Assembly (NCBI GenBank): GCA_963841405.1
Contig: CAWJCM010000001.1
Span: forward strand, 124,001 to 188,000
Reading direction: 5' to 3'
Source of the DNA: DATBLE01 sp963841405
Lineage (GTDB): Bacteria; Actinomycetota; Thermoleophilia; Gaiellales; Gaiellaceae
Length of the DNA stretch: 64,000 bases
Part shown: piece by piece, positions 41,767 through 50,389 of the stretch
Layout of the letters: each line of letters begins with the position of its first letter
How positions within the stretch are numbered: position 1 is the stretch's first letter
Notes under the pieces: generated by a model
The model's input: the letters and a program-made list of their open reading frames with translations, nothing else
Told to the model about the DNA's origin: nothing
Databases searched by the model: none
Made by a program: the position numbers and the translations under genes

Positions 41767-42882
41767 TCAGGCGGGGGGTGGTTCCTGGGGCAGCGCCGCC
41801 TCCGGCGCAGTCGGTGCGCGGGCGCGCCGGTGCTGCTGCCAATCGATCAGGAGCACCTGGATCGCCCCCGCGATCGGGATCGCGCCAAGAGCGCCGAGGA
41901 TCCCGGCCAGCTTGGCGCCGACCAGCACCGCGACCAGCACCACGAGCGGGGAGAGCTGCACGGTGCGCGAGTAGACGACGGGCTGGACGAAGTGGTTCTC
42001 GATCTGCTGGTAGACGATGAAGAACACGACCACCACGATCCCGGCCGTGATCGAATGGAGGAACGCGACCGTGCCGATGATGGCGCCGGCGATCGTGGCG
42101 CCGGCGAGCGGGATCAGGTCGAGGAGGGCGACGATCACCCCGAGCGCGACTGCGAACGGAACGCCGACGGCCAGGAGCACGGCCGTCGTCAGTGTGCCGG
42201 CGATGAGGCTGATCACCAGGTTTCCGGTGACGTACCCGCCCACGGTGCGGTAGACGTCGTACCCGACCTTCCGCCAGCGCGGCCGGGATTGCTCGGGCAG
42301 CAAACCGAAGATGCGGTCCATCCACGTCGGGCCCTCGAGCAGCATGAAGAACGTCAGGAACGCGATCGTGATCGTCGCGACGACGAGCGAGATCACACTC
42401 TTGGTGATCGAGATCGCGGCGCCGGTCAGGCCGAGGATCCTCGACGCGCCGCCCTCCTTCACCTGCTCGCGGATCTTCTCGACGATGTGGTACTTCGTCT
42501 CGAGGAAGCCGAGCCGGCCGCGTCCCTTGGTCAGGTCGTCGACATAGCCGGGGACGGCCTGCACGAAGTCGTTGACCTGGTTCACGAGCGTCGGGATGAA
42601 GGCGTAGCCGATCGCGCCGATCGCGACCAGCGTGAGCACGTAGGTGAGCCCCGCGGCGTATCCGCGGCGCTTGACACCGCGGCGCATGAACCAGTCGACC
42701 GCGGGGTTGAGCGCCATCGCCAGGAAGAGCGAGACGAGGATCCAGGTGATCACCTGGCGGGTGACCGCGATCACGGTGAGGAGCGCCCAGGCCGCGATCA
42801 CCAGCGCGATCACGGCGAGTACCGTCCGCACGCTGAAGCGCACCACCCGTTCCCGGCCCATCGCGGAAGCATCGCGGCCCAT
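41767..42882 (-). CDS. AI-2E family transporter (YdbO/PerM-like)
   Basis: A 371-residue membrane protein with about eight transmembrane segments. It has the family sequence ITWILVSLFLAMALNPAVDW, a large extracytoplasmic loop (about 95-170), and the C-terminal ALLDLIPLAGATIAGAIIGT and QQIENHFVQPVVYSRTVQLS blocks. Members act as permeases or Na+/H+ antiporters. An alternative ATG lies seven codons downstream (42861). Confidence 0.92.
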   Translation of the reverse strand: MGRDASAMGRERVVRFSVRTVLAVIALVIAAWALLTVIAVTRQVITWILVSLFLAMALNPAVDWFMRRGVKRRGYAAGLTYVLTLVAIGAIGYAFIPTLVNQVNDFVQAVPGYVDDLTKGRGRLGFLETKYHIVEKIREQVKEGGASRILGLTGAAISITKSVISLVVATITIAFLTFFMLLEGPTWMDRIFGLLPEQSRPRWRKVGYDVYRTVGGYVTGNLVISLIAGTLTTAVLLAVGVPFAVALGVIVALLDLIPLAGATIAGAIIGTVAFLHSITAGIVVVVFFIVYQQIENHFVQPVVYSRTVQLSPLVVLVAVLVGAKLAGILGALGAIPIAGAIQVLLIDWQQHRRARAPTAPEAALPQEPPPA

Positions 42883-42957
42883 CCGGACGGCTTTCGTCAG
42901 CCGTCGTGCCGGGCCGAGCCCGGCGCGACGCAAAGGCGGACGTCTAAGCTCAGGCAC

Positions 42958-43419
42958 ATGGCCAACGCGACGATGCATACCAACCACGGCGCGATCGAGA
43001 TCGAGCTCTTCCCGGCCGACGCGCCCAAGTCCGTCGAGAACTTCGAGACCCTCGCCGGAAAGGGCTTCTACGACGGCGTCGTCTTCCATCGGGTGATCCC
43101 CGACTTCATGATCCAGGGCGGCGACCCGACCGGCACCGGCTCGGGCGGGCCTGGCTACCAGTTCGAGGACGAGCCCAACCGGCACCGGATCGAGCGCGGC
43201 GCGCTCGCGATGGCGAATGCCGGCCCGAACACGAACGGCAGCCAGTTCTTCATCGTCACCGCCGATGCCTGCCCGTGGCTGGACGGGAAGCACACGGTCT
43301 TCGGGCGCGTGACCTCCGGGATGGACGTCGTCGACGCCATCTCGACGGTCGAGACCGATTCGGCCGACCGTCCCCGCGAGGAGGTCACGATCCAGCGAGT
43401 GGAGCTGGCTCCGGAGTAA
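42958..43419 (+). CDS. Cyclophilin-type peptidyl-prolyl isomerase
   Basis: A 153-residue cyclophilin: GAIEIELFPADAPKSVENF, FHRVIPDFMIQGGDPTGTG (catalytic Arg), GALAMANAGPNTNGSQFFIV and WLDGKHTVFGRV. There is no signal peptide, so it is cytosolic. It converges on the next gene with a 35-nt 3' overlap. Confidence 0.96.
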   Translation: MANATMHTNHGAIEIELFPADAPKSVENFETLAGKGFYDGVVFHRVIPDFMIQGGDPTGTGSGGPGYQFEDEPNRHRIERGALAMANAGPNTNGSQFFIVTADACPWLDGKHTVFGRVTSGMDVVDAISTVETDSADRPREEVTIQRVELAPE

Positions 43420-44056
43420 CCAGCGGAGGCGGTTCGCCGACCGGCGAGCGCCGAAGCAGCCAGAAGCCGGCCTCGAGCGCAGGCCCGATCGAGACGGCGA
43501 AGACGAGGGTGCCGATGCCGACCGTCCCGCCCAGGACGAATCCGACGGCGAGCGCGAGCACTTCGATGCAGGCGCGGACGACGCCCAGCCGCCGCTGCGT
43601 GCGCGCTCCGACGACGACCATCAGGGAGTCGCGTGGGCCGGCGCCCATCGACGCGCCGAGGTACAGCGCCGTCGCGATCCCGTAGGTCGGCATCGCGACG
43701 ACGAGCAACGCGATCCGGACGCCGAGCGGATCGTCGGCGAGGCCGTCGACCGCGCCGATCGCGGTCAGCGCCTGGACGAATGTTCCGACCAGCACGGAGT
43801 TGGCGACGGTGGCGAACCCGATCGTTGCGCCGAGCGTCCATGCGACCGCCATCACCACGACGCCGACCACGACGTTCGCCGCTCCGAACGAGAGCGCCGT
43901 GTGCTCGGCGATCCCCTGGTGGAGCACGTCCCACGGCGAGAGCCCGAGCCCCGACTCGAGCTGGCAGACGATTGCGAGCGCGAAGAGGAAGAGGCCGGCG
44001 AGCAGCGCGACCAACCGGGCGACGAGCCCGCCGCGAACGCGAGGAGGAACGTGCAC
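43385..44056 (-). CDS. YczE/YitT-type integral membrane protein
   Basis: A 223-residue protein with five to six membrane segments. The opening LLAGLFLFALAIVCQLESGLGLSPWDVLHQG and the later ALYLGASMGAGPRDSLM fit YczE/YyaS family membrane proteins. The GTG start at 44056 is used. The family's function is poorly defined. Its 3' end overlaps the cyclophilin gene on the other strand. Confidence 0.85.
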   Translation of the reverse strand: MHVPPRVRGGLVARLVALLAGLFLFALAIVCQLESGLGLSPWDVLHQGIAEHTALSFGAANVVVGVVVMAVAWTLGATIGFATVANSVLVGTFVQALTAIGAVDGLADDPLGVRIALLVVAMPTYGIATALYLGASMGAGPRDSLMVVVGARTQRRLGVVRACIEVLALAVGFVLGGTVGIGTLVFAVSIGPALEAGFWLLRRSPVGEPPPLVTPEPAPLAGS

Positions 44057-44148
44057 TGCGCTCTACGCTAGTCGCCCGCCGGGGATCGATCCGGATACGT
44101 GTCTCGGACAGCACCGACAGGTCGAGGCCTGTCCGTGCAGCGCCTCCA

Positions 44149-44219
44149 AGCGCCCGACCGGGGTCGAACCGGTGATTAGAGCTTGGAAGGCTCTCGTGTT
44201 ACCGCTACACCACGGGCGC
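44149..44219 (-). tRNA. tRNA-Gly(TCC)
   Basis: Acceptor GCGCCCG/CGGGCGC, anticodon stem AGAGC/GCTCT around the loop CTTCCAA (anticodon TCC), T arm CCGG-TTCGACC-CCGG, discriminator T as in bacterial glycine tRNAs. It is 71 nt long, and only 2 nt separate its 5' end from the divergent ctaG-like start, so the two promoters must overlap the genes. Confidence 0.93.
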
Positions 44220-44221
44220 GC

Positions 44222-45016
44222 ATGGCTAGCGTACCGTCGGTGGATCCGTATCGCTGGTCCTGGGACGCCGACGCGCTGGTCGTCATCCCCGGGATGGCGG
44301 CGGCCTACGCGATCGCGCTGAGCCGATTCCCGGCGCCGCGCTGGCGGATCGTCTGCTTCGGCGCCGGCTGTGCGCTGATGCTCGGGGTCCAGATCACGCC
44401 GCTCGACACGCTCGCCCTCCACTACCTGCTCGTCATGCACCTGCTCCAGAACGTCGTGCTCGCCGAGTGGGGGCCATTGCTGATCGTGATCGGCCTGACG
44501 CCGTACATGGCTCGGGAGCTCGAGCGGATCCCGGGCGCGCGGACGCTGACTCACCCGCTCGTCGCGCTGCCGATCTGGCTGGGCGTCTATTACACGTGGC
44601 ACGTTCCCTGGGCGTACGACGCCGCACTTCGCCACCAGTGGACGATCCTGCACCTGGAGCACGCGACGTACTTCTTCGCCGGCTGCCTGCTCTGGTGGCC
44701 GGTCGTCCACGGCGAGCGCTCGAGCGGCGCCAAAGCGGTTTACCTGTTCGCCGCGTTCGTACTCGGCAGCCCACTCGGCCTGCTGCTGGCCCTGCTTCCC
44801 CACGCGGTCTACGGCTTCTACCTCGACGTCCCGCGTCTGTGGGGGCTCTCCCCCCTCGTCGACCAGCAGATCGCGGGCGTGACAATGGCCTCCGAGCAGG
44901 CGGTCGTCCTCTTCGTCGCGTTCGCCCTCTACCTGCTTCGGTTCTTCGACGAGGAGAGCAGCGCAGACACCTACCGCGCCCCGACCGTCAGACGAGGCAG
45001 TCCTGGATCACCTTGA
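44222..45016 (+). CDS. CtaG-like cytochrome c oxidase assembly membrane protein
   Basis: A 264-residue protein with seven membrane segments. It shows the caa3_CtaG pattern: conserved histidines in ALHYLLVMHLLQNVVLAEWG, YYTWHVPWAYDAAL and LHLEHATYFFAGCLLWWPVV. Family members help copper delivery or assembly of caa3-type oxidases. No oxidase genes are visible here. The 3' end overlaps the convergent lipoprotein gene by 29 nt. Confidence 0.87.
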   Translation: MASVPSVDPYRWSWDADALVVIPGMAAAYAIALSRFPAPRWRIVCFGAGCALMLGVQITPLDTLALHYLLVMHLLQNVVLAEWGPLLIVIGLTPYMARELERIPGARTLTHPLVALPIWLGVYYTWHVPWAYDAALRHQWTILHLEHATYFFAGCLLWWPVVHGERSSGAKAVYLFAAFVLGSPLGLLLALLPHAVYGFYLDVPRLWGLSPLVDQQIAGVTMASEQAVVLFVAFALYLLRFFDEESSADTYRAPTVRRGSPGSP

Positions 45017-45374
45017 CGTCGGCGTCCTCGGGGTGGATCGCCCACAGCACCACGGCGTTCCCCTTGGCGCTGAGGACGTCGAGCAAGCCGATGTTCTTCC
45101 CCCGGAACCGCTGGTAGGCGCGGACGATCCGCTCGGCGCCGTCGCGGTCGGTGCCGAAGGAGACGGTGGCGACGTTGTTGCCGACGCGGACCGTGTAGGA
45201 GCCGCCCTCGGCCGCGGAGGCGACCAGGTCGGACGCAGGCGGACCGGTGACCACCCGGCCCTTGCCGAGCAGACAGGCGCGGCTCTTCTCCGCGGAGTAG
45301 GTCTTCGTTCCACCGCAGCCGCCGAGGATCGCGACGAGCGGGACCAGCAGGACGAGGCGGTGCCGGGGGCGCAC
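44988..45374 (-). CDS. Small lipoprotein
   Basis: A 128-residue protein starting at GTG (45374) with a lipoprotein signal peptide RLVLLVPLVAILGGCGG; the lipobox cysteine is near residue 20. The mature part (YSAEKSRACLLGKGRVV ... GLLDVLSAKGNAVVLWA) is an alpha/beta domain I cannot assign. Upstream (45375-45665) I see no gene, tRNA or strong hairpin. Confidence 0.75.
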   Translation of the reverse strand: MRPRHRLVLLVPLVAILGGCGGTKTYSAEKSRACLLGKGRVVTGPPASDLVASAAEGGSYTVRVGNNVATVSFGTDRDGAERIVRAYQRFRGKNIGLLDVLSAKGNAVVLWAIHPEDADVKVIQDCLV

Positions 45375-45665
45375 CGGGCGATTGTCGCACGCGCCGCTGA
45401 CGCCGGTTCTCCGAGGGAGCCGACGCAAATTGCGACAAGTTCGTCGTCGCCCCCCCTTGCGTCCCTGAGCCTCGCCGTCGTACAGTGCCGATGCGCCGAG
45501 CACGGGGCGCGAGTAGGTCGAAGCCGAGCCGAGCAGCCGGTACGCGCAAGCGGAAGGTCGGTCGGGACGGTGGACGAAAGCGACACCCGGCTCGGCGAAT
45601 CTCTGGTCCAGCTCGGTTGACGTGCCGGCGGGGCTGTCACCGATTCCGTGTCCGGGACGGTCGCG

Positions 45666-46565
45666 TCAGCCTTCGAGCGCACTCCGCACGAAAAAGAGGA
45701 GATTGGCCGGCCGCTCCGCGAGCCGGCGCATCAGGTACGGGTACCAGTCAGGTCCGTAGGGCGTGGCGACCAGGACCCGATGCCCCTGGTGGACGAGGTC
45801 GAGCTGGAGCTGCGACCGCACGCCGTAGAGCATCTGGAGCTCCATGTGCCTAGGACCGGCGCCGAGCGCGAGCGCGTTCTCGATCCGCCGCTCGTCGTGC
45901 GTGGCAACGGCCGTGAACGACGCCGCCTCCAGGCACCGCGCGACGAGCCGGTCGTACGCCGCGTCGACGTCGGCCTTCTTCGGATGCGCAATCGTTTCCG
46001 GCTCCTTGTACGCGCCCTTGACGATGCGCAGGTTCGGCTGCAGCGGGAGCAGCGACTCGAGGTCCTCGGGCGTGCGGTAAAGGTACGCCTGGAGCACGGT
46101 GCCGACGTTGTCGTGGCCCGCTTCACGCAGGCGGCGGTAGATCCGGAGGGTCGGGTCGACGAGAGAGGAGTCCTCCATGTCGATGCGGACGAAGTTGCCG
46201 AGGCGCGCGGCCTCCCGCACGAGCCGCTCGATCTTCCCGTAGCCGAGTTCCTCGTCGAGTCCGGCCCCGAGGTGCGTCGGCTTGACCGAGACGTTCGTCT
46301 GGAGGTTCTCCGCGGCGATCCTGCGGAGCACCTGCTCGTAGATCGCGGTGACCTGCTCGCCCTCGGCCGGGTCGCCGACGTTCTCCCCCAGGAGCGTCGT
46401 GTTCGTCCTCAGCCCCTGCTCGTTCAGGCCGCGCAGAGTGACGACGACCTGATCGAGGGTCTCGCCGCCGACGAACCGGGAGGCGCCGAGCTGCATGCCG
46501 TACCGGTCCACAAAGCGCCGAAGCCGCGGGCTGTCCGCGGCGGCGAGAATCGCGCTGCGCAGCAC
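45666..46565 (-). CDS. putA: Proline dehydrogenase
   Basis: An FAD enzyme that oxidises proline to pyrroline-5-carboxylate. The 299-residue monofunctional protein has the TIM-barrel motifs SVKPTHLGAGLDEE, VRIDMEDSS, VLQAYLYRTPEDLESL, LRIVKGAYKEPETIA and TPYGPDWYPYLMRRLAERPAN. The GTG at 46565 gives the usual MLRSAIL opening; a TTG at 46580 overlapping the upstream stop is an alternative. The symbol is used for the PRODH domain only; no P5C dehydrogenase follows. Confidence 0.92.
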   Translation of the reverse strand: MLRSAILAAADSPRLRRFVDRYGMQLGASRFVGGETLDQVVVTLRGLNEQGLRTNTTLLGENVGDPAEGEQVTAIYEQVLRRIAAENLQTNVSVKPTHLGAGLDEELGYGKIERLVREAARLGNFVRIDMEDSSLVDPTLRIYRRLREAGHDNVGTVLQAYLYRTPEDLESLLPLQPNLRIVKGAYKEPETIAHPKKADVDAAYDRLVARCLEAASFTAVATHDERRIENALALGAGPRHMELQMLYGVRSQLQLDLVHQGHRVLVATPYGPDWYPYLMRRLAERPANLLFFVRSALEG

Positions 46566-46572
46566 CGGCGTC

Positions 46573-47421
46573 TCAGGCAACCTGGAGCGCCCGGTCGACG
46601 AGCGCGTCAACTCCAGCGCGCTCCTCGTCCGTAAGTGCTCTCAGAGGCGGGCGGACTCCCTCTCCGATCTGGACACCACGCCGGACGAGCACGCGCTTCA
46701 GCGCTGCATGTCGCGGGAAGACGTCGACCTCGGCTCGCAGCCAGCCGGGGTCGACATCCTCGCGCCGGACCGCGGCGGCGACGATCTCGGGGAACGCGGA
46801 CGCGAGCGCCGACACCGCTCCGACCGCACCGGCGGCCATCGCCGGGGCGATCAGCCCCTCGTAGCCGACGAAGACATTGAGGCCGTCGATGAGGTAAGGC
46901 TCGAGCTGCTCCCAGGTCCTGTCGGACACCTTCATGCCGGCGAGGTTCGGCGCGCGCTCGCGCAGCCGCTCGACCACGCGTGGGGGAACGGCGTACCCGC
47001 TGGTGACCGCGAACTCGTACACGTAGAAAGGGAGCGGTGCGCAGGCGCCGGCGGCGGCGGCGAAGTGTTCCAGCTGGGAGGCCTCGTCCAGGGCGAAGTA
47101 CGGCGGTGCGATCACGGCGACCGCGTCCGCGCCGATCTCGGCGGCGTGCGCTGCGAGCGCCATAGTGTCGGCCGTCGACTGGGCCCCGGCGTGGATGGCA
47201 ACCTGGAGCCGGCCGGCAGACGCCTCGACGAAGAGCTCGGCCGCACGCCTGCGCTCCGCGACCGAGAGCAGGATCCCCTCACCGTTCGTGCCCAGCGCGA
47301 GCAGGCCGTCGAGGCCGCCGGCGGCAAGGAAATCGACGACCGGACGAATACCGTCCTCGTCGAGCGCGACACCGCCGTCGTCGAGCGGCGTGACCGAGGC
47401 GGCGAGTACTCCCTTCAGCAC
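46573..47421 (-). CDS. Dihydrodipicolinate synthase family protein (DapA-like lyase)
   Basis: A 282-residue class I aldolase barrel: GLLALGTNGEGILLS (GTNGE in place of GTTGE), catalytic Tyr135 in PFYVYEFAVTSG and Schiff-base Lys164 in LAGMKVSDRTW. The family includes DHDPS, N-acetylneuraminate lyase and 2-keto-3-deoxy sugar aldolases. Departures at the Tyr motif argue against true DapA. Pairing with proline dehydrogenase suggests a role in hydroxyproline or keto-acid breakdown, which is inference. Confidence 0.88.
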   Translation of the reverse strand: MLKGVLAASVTPLDDGGVALDEDGIRPVVDFLAAGGLDGLLALGTNGEGILLSVAERRRAAELFVEASAGRLQVAIHAGAQSTADTMALAAHAAEIGADAVAVIAPPYFALDEASQLEHFAAAAGACAPLPFYVYEFAVTSGYAVPPRVVERLRERAPNLAGMKVSDRTWEQLEPYLIDGLNVFVGYEGLIAPAMAAGAVGAVSALASAFPEIVAAAVRREDVDPGWLRAEVDVFPRHAALKRVLVRRGVQIGEGVRPPLRALTDEERAGVDALVDRALQVA

Positions 47422-47431
47422 GGGCGCGACT

Positions 47432-48049
47432 CTATCGGCCGTTGACGGAGAAGTGCTGGTAGTCCCGAACCGGGCCGCTCCACCCGCCGCCCCATCCCCA
47501 GCCCACCGAACGGAAGGCCTCGACGAGCGCGCCGCCGCCGTAGGCGGTCCCAGGTCCGTGCCGCGACCGGTCGAGGTACGGGCGGCTGGCCGGATGGGAG
47601 GTCGTGCCGCCGCTGACGTACGGGTTCTCGATCGGGTTGACGTCGATTGCCCTGCCGTAGGCGTGGTTCGACCAGCGCGTCGAGCCCGTGGCGGCGCGGC
47701 AGTTGAAGGACGAGGTGTTGTCGGCCTCGATCGAGCGGTAATCGTCGCCGCCGTAGCGGTCGACCGGCTCCATGCGCCGGATCGGGAATCGCGCCCCGTA
47801 CAGCCGGCGGAACACGGCGACGAGCGCCGCGGCCGCGTCGCGGTTCGCGATCAGCCGCCCGACATGGTCGCGTCGGTCGAAGCCGCGGTACGTGAGCGTG
47901 ATCAACCGGAGCTCGGTGAGCCCGACCGGGCAGCCGGGATGCCAGGAGACGCCGGTCATCTGCGCGCGCATCGCCGGCGGGATCGGCTGGATGCGCGCGT
48001 GGTAACCCGGCACGAGCGCGGCCGCGACGAGGAGTGCAGCGAGACCCAC
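47432..48049 (-). CDS. Exported M15-family peptidase-like protein
   Basis: A 205-residue protein with an N-terminal signal segment (VGLAALLVAAALVPGYHA). It has metal-ligand motifs typical of D,D/L,D-carboxypeptidase M15 proteins: FNCRAATGSTRWSNHAYGRAIDVN (His and Asp) and the final DYQHFSVNG (His). It probably trims or cleaves cell-wall peptides. The GTG start at 48049 lies 1 nt from the tRNA-Pro 3' end, so it could be read through from the tRNA promoter. Confidence 0.85.
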   Translation of the reverse strand: MGLAALLVAAALVPGYHARIQPIPPAMRAQMTGVSWHPGCPVGLTELRLITLTYRGFDRRDHVGRLIANRDAAAALVAVFRRLYGARFPIRRMEPVDRYGGDDYRSIEADNTSSFNCRAATGSTRWSNHAYGRAIDVNPIENPYVSGGTTSHPASRPYLDRSRHGPGTAYGGGALVEAFRSVGWGWGGGWSGPVRDYQHFSVNGR

Positions 48050-48050
48050 A

Positions 48051-48125
48051 TCGGGACGGCCCGATTCGAACGGGCGGCCTCTCGGCCCCAAACCGAGCGC
48101 TCTGACCAGGCTGAGCTACGTCCCG
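48051..48125 (-). tRNA. tRNA-Pro(TGG)
   Basis: Acceptor CGGGACG/CGTCCCG, anticodon stem CTCGG/CCGAG around the loop TTTGGGG (anticodon TGG), T arm GCCCG-TTCGAAT-CGGGC, discriminator A. The 75-nt sequence has no encoded CCA. The next gene on the strand starts 1 nt past its 3' end. Confidence 0.95.
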
Positions 48126-48160
48126 CTGCCCCCAGTGTAGGCGGATAACGTGCCGACTCC

Positions 48161-49111
48161 GTGACGGACGTCGCGTACATCCCCGCCGAGAGCGTCACGC
48201 GCGAACAGCAGCCGGCGATCGGCTACGCAATGGCCCTCGGCGCGGGGACGCTGTTCGCAGTCAACGGCACCGTGTCGAAGGTGATCCTCGAGTCCGGGCT
48301 CTCGTCTTTGCGGCTGACCGAGGTCCGCTGCACGGGCGCACTGGTCGGCCTCTTCCTGATCATCCTCGTCACCCGTCCCGAGGCCCTGCGGACGAACCGG
48401 CGCGAATTGCTCTACCTGGCGGCCTTCGGGGTCTTCGGGGTCGCGCTCGTCCAGCTCTTCTACTTCCTGGCGATCCACCGGCTGGAGATCGGCGTTGCCC
48501 TGCTGATCCAGTACCTCGGCCCGCTGCTCGTCGCGCTGTTCGCCTTCTTCGTGTGGAAGGAGCACGTTCGCGGGCGGATCTGGATCGCGCTGGCACTCGC
48601 CCTGGGCGGCCTGACGCTGGTCGTCGACCTCTGGCACGGCGTGTCGCTCGATGGGCTGGGCGTGCTCTTCTCCCTCTGCTCCGCCGTGACGTTTGCCGGG
48701 TACATGCTGCTGGCGGAGCGGGCCGTCGGCCGCCGGGATCCGATCTCGCTCCTCTGCTTCGGGTTCTTCTTCGCCACGCTGTTCTGGGCAATCGCGCAGC
48801 CGTGGTGGAGCTTCCCGTTCGGCGTGCCCGGCCGGTCGGTGTCGCTGCTCGGCCACCTCTCCGACCTGCACCTGCCGGTCTGGGTGCTGATGACCTGGAT
48901 GATCCTGCTCGGCACGATCGTCCCGTTCTTCCTGATCGTCGGCTCGATGCGGCACATCACCGCGACGCGGGCGGGGATCCTCGCGATGGTGGAGCCTGTC
49001 GTCGCGAGCCTGGTCGCCTGGGCATGGCTCGGCGAGACTCTGAACGGCACGACGCTGGTCGGCGGCGCGGTCGTGCTGTGCGGGATCGCACTCGCCCAGA
49101 CGGCACGCTGA
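48161..49111 (+). CDS. EamA-family (DMT) exporter
   Basis: A 316-residue protein with ten membrane segments in two EamA repeats: AMALGAGTLFAVNGTVSKVI at the start, LLIQYLGPLLVALFAFFVWKE closing repeat one, and MVEPVVASLVAWAWLGETL closing repeat two. DMT exporters move amino acids or metabolites out of the cell. GTG start at 48161. A terminator-like hairpin lies 133 nt downstream. Confidence 0.92.
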   Translation: MTDVAYIPAESVTREQQPAIGYAMALGAGTLFAVNGTVSKVILESGLSSLRLTEVRCTGALVGLFLIILVTRPEALRTNRRELLYLAAFGVFGVALVQLFYFLAIHRLEIGVALLIQYLGPLLVALFAFFVWKEHVRGRIWIALALALGGLTLVVDLWHGVSLDGLGVLFSLCSAVTFAGYMLLAERAVGRRDPISLLCFGFFFATLFWAIAQPWWSFPFGVPGRSVSLLGHLSDLHLPVWVLMTWMILLGTIVPFFLIVGSMRHITATRAGILAMVEPVVASLVAWAWLGETLNGTTLVGGAVVLCGIALAQTAR

Positions 49112-49146
49112 GCCTCACACGTTGCAAAGATGGGCCGAACGGCCTA

Positions 49147-49175
49147 TTGGCAGGGGCGGCGCGCGGGAATACGCT
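49147..49175 (+). promoter_or_regulatory. Candidate promoter upstream of ispH leader
   Basis: TTGGCA (49147-49152), 17 nt, then TACGCT (49170-49175). The -35 matches the TTGACA consensus at five of six bases, and the -10 fits the actinobacterial TAnnnT pattern. Transcription would start near 49182 and meet the terminator at 49244 after about 60 nt. Confidence 0.4.
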
Positions 49176-49243
49176 GGCAGCACTGGGCGATGCGAACTGC
49201 GGTCGGCCTCAGGCCGGAACATCCGCGGTGAGCACTAGGAAGG

Positions 49244-49279
49244 GCCCGCTGCGCCGACCCCCCCGAGCAGCGGGCTTTT
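49244..49279 (+). terminator. Intrinsic terminator with C7 loop before ispH
   Basis: GCCCGCTGC (49244-49252) and GCAGCGGGC (49267-49275) form a perfect 9-bp stem with a 14-nt loop containing seven consecutive C residues, followed by TTTT. It is the best canonical terminator in the window. It may end the EamA transcript or a short leader/sRNA from the promoter at 49147; ispH begins 120 nt further on. Confidence 0.8.
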
Positions 49280-49399
49280 CCGTTTCTGATGATGAGCGCG
49301 GCGAGGGACTCACCCGTGGGTCCGTCCCCGGTTCCGTTCCCGGTTTGCGGTTGCGACCGACACCGGGTGTCTCGCCGGCCGGAGCTACCATCGTCATCA

Positions 49400-50344
49400 G
49401 TGGTTGCGCGGCTGCTTCTTGCCTCGCCTCGCGGGTACTGCGCTGGCGTCGAGCGGGCCGTGGAGACCGTGGAACGCGCGCTGGAGCTGCACGGGGCGCC
49501 GGTCTACGTCCGTCGCCAGATCGTCCACAACGCACATGTCGTTCGGGCACTCGAGAGTCGGGGCGCAGTCTTCGTCGAGAGCGAGGAGCAGCCGCCGCCG
49601 GGATCGCTCCTCGTCCTCTCCGCGCACGGCGTCGCGCCGGCCGTGCACGATCGGGCGGCCGCCCGCCGGCTGCGCACGATCGACGCCGTCTGTCCGCTCG
49701 TCACCCGGGTTCACGCCTCGGTACGCCGGTATGCCGCGGCAGGCTACTCGGTCCTGCTCGTCGGACACTCGGATCACGAGGAGGTGATCGGCACGCGCGG
49801 GGAGGCGCCGGAGCGCGTGACAGTGGTCGAGAGCGTCGTCGACGCCGAGCGGGTGGCGGTACCGGACCCAAGCCGGGTCGCGTACGCGACGCAGACGACG
49901 TTGTCGGTCGACGAGACCGCGTCGATCGTTGCCGTCTTGCGGCGCAGGTTTCCGGACATCGCCGGGCCCGACGAGGGCGACATCTGCTACGCGACCACGA
50001 ACCGGCAGCAGGCAGTGAAGGCGCTGGCAGCGGAGGTCGACGTCGTGCTCGTGATCGGCTCGCGGAACAGCTCGAACTCGAACCGACTCGTCGAGACCGC
50101 GCGGGCCGCGGGGGTCGCCGCCTACCTGATCGAGGACGAGAGCGCGATCGAGGAGCACTGGCTCGAGGGCGCTGGTGTCGCCGGGTTGACCGCCGGCGCC
50201 TCTGCGCCGGAGCACCTCGTCCGGCGCGTCTGCGACTGGTTCCGCGCACGCGGCGTCGAGATCGTCGGGGAGTCGAGATCGGCCGCGGAGGACGTCGTGT
50301 TCCGGCTCCCCCCGCAGGTGCGCCGGATCGTCCCTGCCGCCTGA
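49400..50344 (+). CDS. ispH: 4-hydroxy-3-methylbut-2-enyl diphosphate reductase
   Basis: IspH makes IPP and DMAPP in the last step of the MEP pathway using a [4Fe-4S] cluster. The 314-residue protein shows the three cluster cysteines in PRGYCAGVERAV (Cys14), DAVCPLV (Cys98) and GDICYATTNRQ (Cys196), and the active-site motifs SAHGVAP and GHSDHEEVIGT. The GTG at 49400 is chosen because it precedes the conserved first strand by a few residues. Confidence 0.96.
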   Translation: MVARLLLASPRGYCAGVERAVETVERALELHGAPVYVRRQIVHNAHVVRALESRGAVFVESEEQPPPGSLLVLSAHGVAPAVHDRAAARRLRTIDAVCPLVTRVHASVRRYAAAGYSVLLVGHSDHEEVIGTRGEAPERVTVVESVVDAERVAVPDPSRVAYATQTTLSVDETASIVAVLRRRFPDIAGPDEGDICYATTNRQQAVKALAAEVDVVLVIGSRNSSNSNRLVETARAAGVAAYLIEDESAIEEHWLEGAGVAGLTAGASAPEHLVRRVCDWFRARGVEIVGESRSAAEDVVFRLPPQVRRIVPAA

Positions 50345-50389
50345 GCGACTGGCGAATCGACCTGTGGAGGAATCGTTGCGCTCTCGTAG

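Noticed and set aside
45375..45665. Stretch between the lipoprotein and proline dehydrogenase genes, examined for an RNA gene
   Set aside because: No tRNA, SRP RNA, RNase P or tmRNA signature, no long hairpin with a T tract and no convincing ORF was found; the ORFs crossing it are Arg-rich.
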